DNA of 64,000 nt. Origin: Ktedonobacterales bacterium. Lineage in GTDB: Bacteria; Chloroflexota; Ktedonobacteria; Ktedonobacterales; DATBGS01. The DNA lies in contig DATBHW010000076.1 in NCBI GenBank assembly GCA_036557285.1, positions 124,001-188,000 of the forward strand, read 5' to 3'. Both the position numbers and the translations under genes were made by a program. Under the pieces are notes generated by a model. That model had not been told where the DNA came from. It saw nothing but the letters and a program-made list of their open reading frames with translations, and did not search any database. The stretch's first letter is position 1. Each line of letters begins with the position of its first letter. Of the stretch, positions 1 through 7,938 are shown one piece after another.

Positions 1-714
1 TGGGGGCCGTTCATTTTTGTCAACCTGGACCCGCAAGCCCCCCCGCTCAAAGAAATACTGGGCGAACTCCCGCAGCTTGTCGAGGCAACTGGCCTACCCC
101 TCAACGCCATCACGCGCCGCGTCAGCCGCACCTATGACATCAAAGCTAACTGGAAGGTCGTCGTTGACAACTACCTGGAATGCTACCACTGCCCCATCGC
201 GCACAAAGCCTTCAGCGACCTGATCGATCTAAATAACTATCAGGTAACTGAGTACGAATATTTCTCGGCCCAAACCGGGCCGGTGCGCGACTCCGCCAAA
301 GCGGGCAAAGAGAACCTTTATGAGATCGGCGCGGGCGTGCAGGCGGGCTTTTACGCCTATCTCTGGCCGAACTTCACGCTCAACATCTATCCGGGGCCGG
401 GCAACGTCTCGCTTAACCTCTTCATCCCCATAGACCCGCAGCGCACGCTCGCCATCTATGAATACTGCTTTGTTGATGCCGTTGGCGAAGAGGAAGAGCG
501 CGACTTTGTGAAGTTTATCGATCAGGTACAGGAAGAAGATGTCATTCTCTGCGAATCGGTGCAGCGCGGTCTGCGCTCCGGCTATTTCAATCAGGGCAAG
601 CTGATGCTCAGCCGCGAAAACGCGCTGCGCCACTTCCAAAAACTGGTGCATCGCTTTCTTGCCGATGACATTCATCCCAACGTATCTGCCCAGCAGCGCA
701 CAGAACGCACATAG
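1..714 (+). CDS. Rieske non-heme iron oxygenase, alpha subunit (C-terminal part)
   Basis: The open frame enters from the left edge, so the N-terminal Rieske [2Fe-2S] domain is missing. What remains is the catalytic SRPBCC-type domain. The segment NWKVVVDNYLECYHCPIAH (residues about 51-69 of the visible part) carries the conserved His-x4-His ligands of the mononuclear iron. The later EEDVILCESVQRG segment supplies the likely Asp ligand. The layout resembles GbcA-like and other ring-hydroxylating oxygenases, which oxidise aromatic rings or demethylate quaternary amines using electrons from a separate reductase. The substrate cannot be told from this fragment. An LLM-type oxidoreductase follows 28 bp downstream on the same strand and may be co-transcribed. 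Confidence 0.9.
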   Translation, partial: WGPFIFVNLDPQAPPLKEILGELPQLVEATGLPLNAITRRVSRTYDIKANWKVVVDNYLECYHCPIAHKAFSDLIDLNNYQVTEYEYFSAQTGPVRDSAKAGKENLYEIGAGVQAGFYAYLWPNFTLNIYPGPGNVSLNLFIPIDPQRTLAIYEYCFVDAVGEEEERDFVKFIDQVQEEDVILCESVQRGLRSGYFNQGKLMLSRENALRHFQKLVHRFLADDIHPNVSAQQRTERT

Positions 715-742
715 CGTAGATGATGCAGAGTAAGGAGCATTC

Positions 743-1618
743 ATGCGTATTGGAGCTATCTTTCCCCAGACAGAGTTTGGCAACGACCCCATTGCTATCC
801 GCGACTACGCTCAGGCCGTCGAAGAGATGGGCTATCAGCACATCCTGGTCTATGACCATGTGCTGGGCGCGAGTACCGCCACGCGCCCCGACTGGCGCGG
901 CCCCTACACCAGTGAGACGCCCTTCCACGAGCCATTCATCCTCTTTGGCTATCTGGCGGGCCTCACGCGCCAGGTTGAACTGGTCACAGGCGTCATCATC
1001 CTGCCGCAGCGGCAGACGGCGCTGGTCGCCAAGCAGACCGCTGAAGTAGATGTCCTCAGCGGCGGGCGGCTGCGCCTGGGCATTGGCGTGGGCTGGAACG
1101 AGGTTGAGTTTGAGGGGCTGAACGAAGATTTTCATAATCGCGGCGCGCGCAGCGAAGAACAGGTGGCCGTCTTGCGCGCGCTATGGACCGAGCCAGTCGT
1201 CACCTTCCAGGGGCGCTGGCATCATCTCGACGCGGCGGGCATCAATCCGCTGCCCGTCCAGCGGCCCATCCCCATCTGGTTTGGCGGCAACCCCACCGAG
1301 CAAATCCTCCGGCGCATCAGCCGCCTTGGCGATGGCTGGCTGCCCCAATTTCCCGACCCACGCAAAGACGAGCCGCGCCAGGCCATCGAACACCTGCGCG
1401 CCTATACCCAGGAGGCCGGGCGTCCACTCGAAGCCGTTGGCATCGAGGCGCGCCTGACTATCAGCCGTGCCTCCCAGGATTTGTGGGCGCCCTTCGCGGA
1501 AGGCTGGCGAAATCTCGGCGCGACACATCTCGGCGTCAACACCATGAGCGCCGGTCTGGACTCGCCCCAGGCGCACATAGATATGCTGCGCCGCGTCAAA
1601 GAAACGCTGGGATTCTAG
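743..1618 (+). CDS. LLM class F420-dependent oxidoreductase
   Basis: This 291-residue protein has the luciferase-like TIM-barrel pattern: N-terminal MRIGAIFPQTEFG, a central LSGGRLRLGIGVGWNEVEF and a later PIPIWFGGNP segment. The family uses coenzyme F420 (sometimes FMN) for hydride transfer; the substrate here is unknown. The ATG follows an AAGGAG ribosome site by about 7 nt. It sits just behind the Rieske oxygenase gene, so both may serve one catabolic or detoxification route (inference). Length is normal for the family. Confidence 0.9.
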   Translation: MRIGAIFPQTEFGNDPIAIRDYAQAVEEMGYQHILVYDHVLGASTATRPDWRGPYTSETPFHEPFILFGYLAGLTRQVELVTGVIILPQRQTALVAKQTAEVDVLSGGRLRLGIGVGWNEVEFEGLNEDFHNRGARSEEQVAVLRALWTEPVVTFQGRWHHLDAAGINPLPVQRPIPIWFGGNPTEQILRRISRLGDGWLPQFPDPRKDEPRQAIEHLRAYTQEAGRPLEAVGIEARLTISRASQDLWAPFAEGWRNLGATHLGVNTMSAGLDSPQAHIDMLRRVKETLGF

Positions 1619-1628
1619 CGGCCAGGCT

Positions 1629-2093
1629 TTAGCTTCTGGCCGCCGCTGTGCCGGTGAGCGCCTGCGCAAGCCGGTTCAGCATCTCGGTATAGATGCCGCG
1701 CAGCCCCATAGGCGCAAACGTGCGCTCAAAGAAGCCGCCCATACCGCTCCCGCCTTCCCAGTCGCTTGTCACCACGACCTTGCTTTGCTCAGGATTCGCC
1801 CCCTGATTCACCGTCCAGACCGTCACAAGCGATGAGTTGGCGTCGCGCTCGCGCAGCGCCCTGCCCTTCTCAGGCTCGTCAATCTCCATCTGATAGGGGC
1901 GCTCGCGCCCGCCCGCGTGCAGCCGATAGTGCATCACCGTCCCCGTGCCGACCCCTCCTTGTTCGACAGCGTAACCAAGAAAGTTTGGGGTCAGGATGAT
2001 CGGGCGTTTCTCCCGATAATCCGCCAGAAACTGATACACCTCGGCTGGCGGAGCGTCAACGACACGCTCAACTTCAACATGAATATGGCTCAT
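1629..2093 (-). CDS. SRPBCC family protein
   Basis: The 154-residue protein begins with a beta strand and the sequence VVDAPPAEVYQFLADYREKRP, typical of the START/polyketide-cyclase-like SRPBCC fold that forms a hydrophobic ligand pocket. No catalytic residues can be assigned. An AGGAGGG ribosome site lies about 8 nt upstream of the ATG. It converges with the LLM oxidoreductase gene, the two stops being only about 10 bp apart. It is cytosolic, with no signal peptide. The ligand is unknown. Confidence 0.8.
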   Translation of the reverse strand: MSHIHVEVERVVDAPPAEVYQFLADYREKRPIILTPNFLGYAVEQGGVGTGTVMHYRLHAGGRERPYQMEIDEPEKGRALRERDANSSLVTVWTVNQGANPEQSKVVVTSDWEGGSGMGGFFERTFAPMGLRGIYTEMLNRLAQALTGTAAARS

Positions 2094-2283
2094 ACTGCGC
2101 TATCCCTCCTCTTCCGGCGAACTGACTTGATCGGCGCGAGGAAGGATAACAGCAAGAGCTATTCCAGGTTTTTGACCATTCGCTGGAGGACATCCAGAAC
2201 CGTCGTGTGCTCCTGTTCGCCGCTACCTTGCAGCGCCCGTCTTCTTACCGCGCTTTGCAGATTGAAGATGGTTCAGAGGCCGA

Positions 2284-3108
2284 TCAGCCTTCTTCCACCG
2301 TTCCACCTGTGGGGGCAGCCGTTCCCCCGCCTGGGCCTGACGGAGCCTGGCCCAGAAACTCTTGCAGGTTGTTGCGCGTCCCCTCGATAATCGCCCGCAG
2401 ACGCGCCAGCTTCTCAGGATCGCCGCCCGACGCCCGCACCGAAGCCATCAACAGCCGCGCTACCTCCATGCCTTCCCGCCGCAGCGCCGCCAGTTCCGGC
2501 TGCGCCTGGCGCCCGAAGGGGCCGCCGTGACCATGATGAAGGCCGCCCCAGCCGAATGGCCCACCGAACGACTGAGCGCGCTGGTTCTGCGCCTCAAGCT
2601 CCTGACGGCCCGCGTCGGTAATGGTATAAATCTTTTTCCCATCCACGACCTGGCTCGTCACCCAGCCGCGATCTTCCATCAACTGCAAGGTTGGATAGAT
2701 CGCGCCAGCACTGGGGGTGTAAAACCCGCTGGCCTGCTCTTCCAACTGCTTCATCATCTCGTAGCCGTGCATAGGTCGCTCTCGCAGCAGCGAGAGCAGC
2801 ACGTACTTGAGATCACCACGCCCCATAAAGCGCTCCCCCAGTGCCCCCCGACCAGGGCCAAAGGGGAAATGGCGGGCCATCCGCCAGATACCCCGGCCAA
2901 ACGGCGGGCCAAAGGGGGGATGTCCATGCCCTTCCCAGGATGGGCCAAAGGGAAAATGCCCATGCCGCGCCCAGGGCGGGGCAAACGGCGGGCGCTCATG
3001 CCGCGCCCACGGCTGCCAGCCCTCTTCCGAGCCATACTGGTATCCGCTGCCCCAGGCAAACGCCGGACGCTCATCTCTAAAATGCCATCGGCCAAACATG
3101 CTGCTCAC
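2284..3108 (-). CDS. PadR family transcriptional regulator with low-complexity N-terminus
   Basis: The PadR winged helix lies in the middle (residues about 98-175), with the family hallmarks DLKYVLLSLLRERPMHGYEM and GAIYPTLQLMEDRGWV. A long C-terminal helical region follows. The first 90 or so residues are unusual, with repeated Pro-Phe-Gly-Pro, Arg-His and Trp units (APPWARHGHFPFGP and similar). A second Gly/His/Phe-rich patch (GGLHHGHGGPFG) follows the winged helix. Such tracts could bind metal or mediate contacts; this is inference. The region just upstream carries AT-rich CGATATA half-sites, so the gene is probably autoregulated. Typical PadR proteins have 110-180 residues; this one has 274. 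Confidence 0.88.
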   Translation of the reverse strand: MSSMFGRWHFRDERPAFAWGSGYQYGSEEGWQPWARHERPPFAPPWARHGHFPFGPSWEGHGHPPFGPPFGRGIWRMARHFPFGPGRGALGERFMGRGDLKYVLLSLLRERPMHGYEMMKQLEEQASGFYTPSAGAIYPTLQLMEDRGWVTSQVVDGKKIYTITDAGRQELEAQNQRAQSFGGPFGWGGLHHGHGGPFGRQAQPELAALRREGMEVARLLMASVRASGGDPEKLARLRAIIEGTRNNLQEFLGQAPSGPGGGTAAPTGGTVEEG

Positions 3109-3182
3109 ATCCTTTCAGCAGAAGCCTCTCCCGAAGCGCCGAGCCATCCTCGGCCTCTCCCTCGAAACCAGCCTCTGCATTT

Positions 3183-3212
3183 CGATATAATTCGATATAA
3201 CAAGATATATCG
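3183..3212. promoter_or_regulatory. Likely PadR operator (CGATATA half-sites)
   Basis: A perfect inverted repeat CGATATA-N6-TATATCG (3193-3199 and 3206-3212) is preceded by another direct CGATATA copy (3183-3189), the 10-mer TTCGATATAA being duplicated in tandem. It lies 75-105 bp upstream of the PadR start codon, in a small AT-rich island. PadR proteins usually bind dyads of this kind in their own promoters. Confidence 0.6.
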
Positions 3213-3398
3213 TATTTTCAGAAAAATGTCAAGAGGGAATATGTGAAATGAACATCAGGATTGGGAGAGGAACGGTGGCGCATCCCGGCGAACGTCATAT
3301 CACTCACCGTGAATGACGGCCACTATGGGAAACAGGCCAGACTGTTTGCTACCGTTGATCGTGGCAGCGCCAGAGTTTAACAGTGCTGGTATTGCATA

Positions 3399-4418
3399 CT
3401 ATCCGTATACCTGCTTGAGGACCGTACAGGCGCGCAGAGTCACCCACTTGCTCAGGCTCCCTTGCGGCTCAATATCGCCCCAGGTTTTGCCATTATAGGC
3501 AAACTCATTCCTCCAGCGACCAGAGGCGTCTTGCTGGCTGAGCAGCCAGGTTATGGCAGAGTGAAGACGGGCATCTTTGGCGAAGCCTAACTCGCAGAGG
3601 ACACTCAGATTCTGGAGGACATCGGCGCTATAGCTTATAGGAAAGCCGGGTCTGAACCAGATTGGGCTGGGTTCTGTGTTGCCCCATCCCATCGGATAGG
3701 CAGCCGTGGCCGGGTCGCAACTGAAGAGGAAGGCCACCCCCTGCTGAATGGCGCGTTCCACCTGGGGCGTTCGCCGCTCTGGAGGAACACGCGCGAGGGC
3801 CAGCAGCGCCTTGATGGCACCCCAGGCGCAGGGAAGATGATCGTTTGACACACAACAAAATCCAGGCCCACTCGTCCCTGAGCGATAATACCGGATGCCC
3901 TTTTCTCCGGTGATCGAGCGAGCTTGCCAGTCAATCGCATGCTGCACACGCTCATCCTCCAGCCAGCCAAAACCAATCAGCGCCCGGAGCAGATTGCCAT
4001 TGAGACAATGGATTACGAGAGATGGAGGCGGGGGAGCTTCTTCCCTGCTCCCTCCCTCCCAGGAGGCAAATCCCCCGGTCCTGGCCTGGCTGTGGGACAA
4101 TACGTAGGCGCATGCCGCTTGTATCCTGGGGTCTTTCCCATCGGCTCCAAGCTGGTCGAGAAATGTCACCTGCCAGACTGTTCCACGAAACTTGGGAGTA
4201 TATCCTGGGCCTGGCTTCACCCAGAACCCCTGGGGGTCTTGCGCGTTGAGCAGCGTAGCAATGGGGGCAGCCTGCATTGCAGCATCACAAGCCTGCCGCA
4301 CCTCTGGCGCATCTGCTGGCAGATCGAGAAGCTGGCGCAAGGCCAGATGACGAACCGCAGGGGTGTTCTCTTCAAGCAACCAGGGAATCGGATCGCCCTT
4401 GAGCTGGCTGTTCCACAT
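3399..4418 (-). CDS. Squalene-cyclase/prenyltransferase-like alpha-alpha barrel protein
   Basis: The protein has about 339 residues. It contains repeated helical-hairpin units with motifs such as DPQGFW, TGGFASWEGG and LLSQQDASGRWRNEF, typical of the alpha/alpha toroid of terpene cyclases and prenyltransferase beta subunits. The DxDD acid motif of squalene-hopene cyclases is not seen, so cyclase activity is doubtful. Similar proteins are sometimes labelled nitrogen fixation protein NifH, which is not justified by sequence. The start was placed at the ATG after GGAAGGG; an in-frame ATG 45 nt further upstream lacks such a site. A promoter/operator module about 80 nt upstream is shared with the DinB gene at 55 kb. 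Confidence 0.75.
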   Translation of the reverse strand: MWNSQLKGDPIPWLLEENTPAVRHLALRQLLDLPADAPEVRQACDAAMQAAPIATLLNAQDPQGFWVKPGPGYTPKFRGTVWQVTFLDQLGADGKDPRIQAACAYVLSHSQARTGGFASWEGGSREEAPPPPSLVIHCLNGNLLRALIGFGWLEDERVQHAIDWQARSITGEKGIRYYRSGTSGPGFCCVSNDHLPCAWGAIKALLALARVPPERRTPQVERAIQQGVAFLFSCDPATAAYPMGWGNTEPSPIWFRPGFPISYSADVLQNLSVLCELGFAKDARLHSAITWLLSQQDASGRWRNEFAYNGKTWGDIEPQGSLSKWVTLRACTVLKQVYG

Positions 4419-4498
4419 GGGCAAGACCCTTCCTTTCCTGCATGTGTTCCTGGCACTGGTCAATGACAGCTCTTGAAAAATGAAGAGGTTTTTCTTCC

Positions 4499-4533
4499 AG
4501 TATACCAGCCCATGCGGTCAGGATGCGTCCTGA
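4499..4533 (-). promoter_or_regulatory. Promoter with overlapping TCAGGA-N4-TCCTGA operator
   Basis: On the minus strand a TATACT -10 box (4499-4504) is preceded, 13 nt away, by the perfect dyad TCAGGA-N4-TCCTGA (4518-4533), which covers the -35 region. The same arrangement with identical spacing is found at 55501-55535. It would drive the cyclase-like gene with a leader of about 75 nt. Confidence 0.6.
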
Positions 4534-4577
4534 TTTCAGAGAAGCCGATAAGGCCCTTTAAGGTGAGGCTCCGCTGG

Positions 4578-5525
4578 TCAACTATCTCTCCCCAACCTCT
4601 GACGCAGCGCCAGGAGCGGCTTAGAGGCGTCGGATGCGTTGTCGGCAGGCTTTCGCTTATTGTGCCGAAGCGCCCTGGCCCGCGCGCCGAGCCTATCCAG
4701 CTCTGCCCTGCGCTCCTCTTCCTCCTCGTCAGCCAGTCTTGCCGTTGGCAACAGTTTCGTATGGGCCGATTCGATATAGAAGCTGGCAGATAACTTGCGG
4801 GCCAGCCCGGTCATGCTGACGGCGAAGAGCAGCAGGGACGGCATGATAATGAGCCGGTGCAGAATAGCCAGCGTATCGCCAGAGAGAGAAGTTTCATCGT
4901 AGAGCCAGGCTTGCAGGGGATGGGCCAGGCTGAAGATCAGCAGCCCCAGCATCGCCAGCCACAAGGAGTGCCCGACTACGCCGCCAATGCGCGCCCGCGC
5001 CAGCAGCAGGATGCACAGACCGGCAGTGATGGTAATGCTGCCATCCAGCCCAAAGAAGGCGGCGACTTCGGCCTGTGGGCTGAAGCCATAGAGAATGAAA
5101 CTAAACGCGCCAATCATGACCACCACTGTCACAGCAATGGGCCAGAAGCGGGGAGTGGGGGCCACACGCCCGGAGGACGGAAGCGTCGGCAAGACATCGG
5201 CCAGGCCCGCCAGGCCAGGGATAAAGAGGACCATCGAGATCAGCACCGTCCCTTGCGTGAGGAGCAAGTTTGCTCCGGCGCTCATTAATTGCAGGCCCAC
5301 AATCAACGACTCGATCAGGTGGGAGGCAGCAAAGGCCAGCGCGCCCAACCCGATCAGCCGGAAGGCGCGGTGGAGATTACCACCAAGCGGCAGCGAAATT
5401 GAGGACCAGATGGTCCAGATGCCGATAGCCAGACCCATCAGGTCCAGTGCTCCGGCCACTTGCTGGGCGATCAAGGCGGAATTGAACCCTTCGGCCAGCG
5501 GGATCAGGGTCAGCAGGTTTGGCAT
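4578..5525 (-). CDS. Multi-pass membrane protein of unknown function
   Basis: This is a 315-residue protein with about seven hydrophobic helices, followed by a highly charged cytoplasmic tail rich in Glu, Arg and Lys (ADEEEEERRAELDRLGARAR). No family motif was recognised. The ATG was chosen because AGGAAAA stands 9 nt upstream; a longer frame reaching 5669 would add a segment without a ribosome site. The gene is divergent from the GH15 gene. No neighbour suggests a role. Confidence 0.65.
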   Translation of the reverse strand: MPNLLTLIPLAEGFNSALIAQQVAGALDLMGLAIGIWTIWSSISLPLGGNLHRAFRLIGLGALAFAASHLIESLIVGLQLMSAGANLLLTQGTVLISMVLFIPGLAGLADVLPTLPSSGRVAPTPRFWPIAVTVVVMIGAFSFILYGFSPQAEVAAFFGLDGSITITAGLCILLLARARIGGVVGHSLWLAMLGLLIFSLAHPLQAWLYDETSLSGDTLAILHRLIIMPSLLLFAVSMTGLARKLSASFYIESAHTKLLPTARLADEEEEERRAELDRLGARARALRHNKRKPADNASDASKPLLALRQRLGRDS

Positions 5526-5683
5526 TGCGTTCTTTTCCTCATCGCAAGCGGTAGGCGTTCTCACTACAGCACACACAACAACGGCCAAATCCAGCAGGAA
5601 GCCCGCATAAACGATGCCAACTCTGCAAAAAGCGTGGCCTCTGGTTTGCAAAGAGATGCAATAAATCACAGAGGAGGACCGCT

Positions 5684-7588
5684 ATGACCACACTCCCTAC
5701 CACCAATCCGCCGATTGGCCGTCATACCATACGATTGCAGGGCGAGCCGCGCCTGTTCGTGTTGGACGCCGGGGCGCTGCTGGACAGCGGCCCGCGAGCC
5801 GCAGGCGAGCATGCGCTGCGTAAGCTGGCCCTGCTGGCCGAAAGCGAATCAGCGCAGGTCGTGATACGCGGCGCGAGCACCAGTGTGCAGCAGAGCCTGG
5901 CTCAGACGCTGGCCGCGCAGGGTTCGCGCCTCTCGCCGCGCTACGCCGCGCCAGAAGAGCCGCTGGAGACGCTGCTGGCGCGCCTGGGCGTCTCCGCGAA
6001 CGAAACGCTGTTCTTTCTGGCGACAGACACGCCGCCGCCTGCCGGAAGCCACGCCTTTTATGTAGGCAGCGGCGAGCCACCCTCCGCAGGGGCAGTAGCC
6101 TCGCGTATGCCGGGGCCGCAAGGCACAGACGCGCTGCTGGCGCTCTATGGAACCGCGCTAACCCAGGAGAAAGCCGGAATGGCCTTTCGTGCCGCGTCCC
6201 AAGGGGCATCGGGACCGCTCACGGGCATGTTTGATGATGGCCTGTTCCGGGGGCTGATCAAGTCCTATGGACGGGCTGCTGGCGAGGCGCGAACCACCAT
6301 GCCAGCACCAGAACTGGACGGCGAACTGCTGCGCGGCCTGGCGAGCAAAACAGATGCCCGCGTGCTGCGCAATACCCTGCCCAATGGGGCCATTGTCGCT
6401 TCGCCCGCGAAAGGCGAACAGCCCGGTGAGCCGAACTACTGGTTTGTCTGGCAGCGCGACGCCGGACATACCCTGCGGAGTCTGATCGCGTGGTCACGCA
6501 CTTCGCCGTTTGGCCTGCCGCCAGAGCCGACACAGCGGGCTATCCAGGGCTATCTCAGCTTTCTCGCTCGCTGCCAGGCATCAGGTGATCTGGGCGCCAG
6601 CCGCTATACCGTCGAGGGGCAGCCCATCACCGGCTATGGCAACCCGCAGCTAGACGGCCCGGCCATTGGCGTGCTGGCAATGACCAGTCTGCCAGATCCC
6701 CGGCCCGTCTACGCGCAGATTCGCGCCGCGCTCATCTATCTGCTGACACCGGAGGGCCAGGGGCCATGTTATGACGCCTGGGAGTTCGTGTATGGGCGCA
6801 TCTTGAACGCTCTACTGCTCAAGCGCAAAGCGTTTCGTGCGGGGGCGCGGCTGGCAATGGTTCTCACCGAGCAAGCGGATATGCGCCGCTACCAAGAGGA
6901 ACAGGCGCGCCTCGAAGCGGAGATCGAAGGGTTTCTCGACCCGCAGCGCGGCTATCTGGTTAGCAGCCGCGATCCTGCCGACCCCTGGCTGGCGGAGTTG
7001 AGCGGGCTGGACGCGGCAACCCTGGGCGCTCTGCTGACCTGCTGGGACGCTAACGACGATTTCTTGAACCTGACGCATCCGGCGGTGATGGGGACGGCGC
7101 TGGCGTTAGAAGACGCCTTCGCCCCGCTGTACGCGGTCAATCGGGCCTGGCTGGCGGCTGGGCATCAGGGTATGGGCTGGGGCCGCTTCCCGGAGGATGC
7201 CAACGATGGGCTAGGTTCCACGGGCGGCAACCCCTGGCCGCTGACGACGCTCTGGGCGGCGCAGTATTGCTATCTGCTGGCAGAAAAGCTGGCGACAGGC
7301 GGGCCTTTCATCGTGACGGATGAGCGCCAGGTACGGTATTTCAATCGCCTGGTCGGCGATGAGTCTGCCCGGGTGGGCGAGCAGCTTCCCCAGGAGGCGA
7401 TACTAACAGATATGCTTCCGGCGCTGCGCAGGCGCGGCGATGGGTACGCGCAGTTCGTGCTGGCGCATCAGCCATCAGACGGCTCCGTCACCGAGCAAAT
7501 CAACCGCGACAGCGGCCAGCCCCAGGGCGCGCGCGATCTGACCTGGGCCATGTCCGAACTGCTCAACACACTGGCGATGAGAGGGTGA
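5684..7588 (+). CDS. GH15 family glycoside hydrolase with degenerate phosphatase-like N-terminal domain
   Basis: Residues about 220-634 form an (alpha/alpha)6-barrel like GH15 glucoamylases and trehalases: NYWFVWQRDAGHTL near W256, CYDAWEFVYGR with the probable acid E367, NPWPLTTLWAAQY, and VTEQINRDSGQPQGARDLTW with the probable base E604. The protein would release glucose from alpha-glucosides or trehalose. Residues about 20-185 look like a decayed trehalose-6-phosphate phosphatase (HAD) fold. LFVLDAGALL replaces the DxDGT nucleophile motif, and FFLATDTPPP stands where GDDxTDED is expected. No signal peptide is seen, so it is cytosolic. A GAGGAGG site precedes the ATG. Confidence 0.85.
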   Translation: MTTLPTTNPPIGRHTIRLQGEPRLFVLDAGALLDSGPRAAGEHALRKLALLAESESAQVVIRGASTSVQQSLAQTLAAQGSRLSPRYAAPEEPLETLLARLGVSANETLFFLATDTPPPAGSHAFYVGSGEPPSAGAVASRMPGPQGTDALLALYGTALTQEKAGMAFRAASQGASGPLTGMFDDGLFRGLIKSYGRAAGEARTTMPAPELDGELLRGLASKTDARVLRNTLPNGAIVASPAKGEQPGEPNYWFVWQRDAGHTLRSLIAWSRTSPFGLPPEPTQRAIQGYLSFLARCQASGDLGASRYTVEGQPITGYGNPQLDGPAIGVLAMTSLPDPRPVYAQIRAALIYLLTPEGQGPCYDAWEFVYGRILNALLLKRKAFRAGARLAMVLTEQADMRRYQEEQARLEAEIEGFLDPQRGYLVSSRDPADPWLAELSGLDAATLGALLTCWDANDDFLNLTHPAVMGTALALEDAFAPLYAVNRAWLAAGHQGMGWGRFPEDANDGLGSTGGNPWPLTTLWAAQYCYLLAEKLATGGPFIVTDERQVRYFNRLVGDESARVGEQLPQEAILTDMLPALRRRGDGYAQFVLAHQPSDGSVTEQINRDSGQPQGARDLTWAMSELLNTLAMRG

Positions 7589-7599
7589 TAGCTTGTCCG

Positions 7600-7769
7600 T
7601 TATGCTCGCTCGAAGACCCCTTCAATAACGAGCAGCGGTTGCTCTTTCAGGTTCACCAGCACATTGCGGAGTGCCTCAGCGAACCCTGGCCCGAACACAC
7701 ATGCTGGCCGAGCGCGGGCAATGGCTTGCCCTGCGCTGCGTAGAGCCGGGCTTTGTCGGCGATATTCAT
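7600..7769 (-). pseudogene. Short frameshifted coding remnant
   Basis: On the minus strand an ATG opens a frame reading MNIADKARLYAAQGKPLPAL. After about 24 codons this frame ends in noise, but a neighbouring frame continues smoothly as FGPGFAEALRNVLVNLKEQP and ends at a TAA. One indel near position 7695 would join the two into a protein of about 56 residues. No family was recognised. It may be a decayed small gene, or chance. Confidence 0.3.
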
Positions 7770-7791
7770 GGAACAGTGAACCACATCATAG

Positions 7792-7819
7792 ATTACAGAA
7801 CGGTCCTATGAGCTATAAT
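7792..7819 (+). promoter_or_regulatory. Putative sigma-70-type promoter of the alpha/beta hydrolase
   Basis: ATTACA (7792-7797), 16 nt, then a perfect TATAAT (7814-7819), about 120 nt upstream of the hydrolase ATG. The inverted repeat TACAC-N6-GTGTA follows directly at the presumed transcript start and could be an operator. Confidence 0.45.
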
Positions 7820-7938
7820 ACACATACGCGTGTAATACGCAGTGGTTGCATTATCCCTTTGCACAGAATGCAAGCATCGGGCTGCCTGGGGTCAGATTGA
7901 GGCGCTTCGAGAGAAGATGAAAGAGACAAAAGAAACAT

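Noticed and set aside
3399-4418. Naming the barrel protein NifH
   Set aside because: No P-loop or 4Fe-4S Cys pattern of nitrogenase iron protein; the helical toroid repeats point elsewhere.
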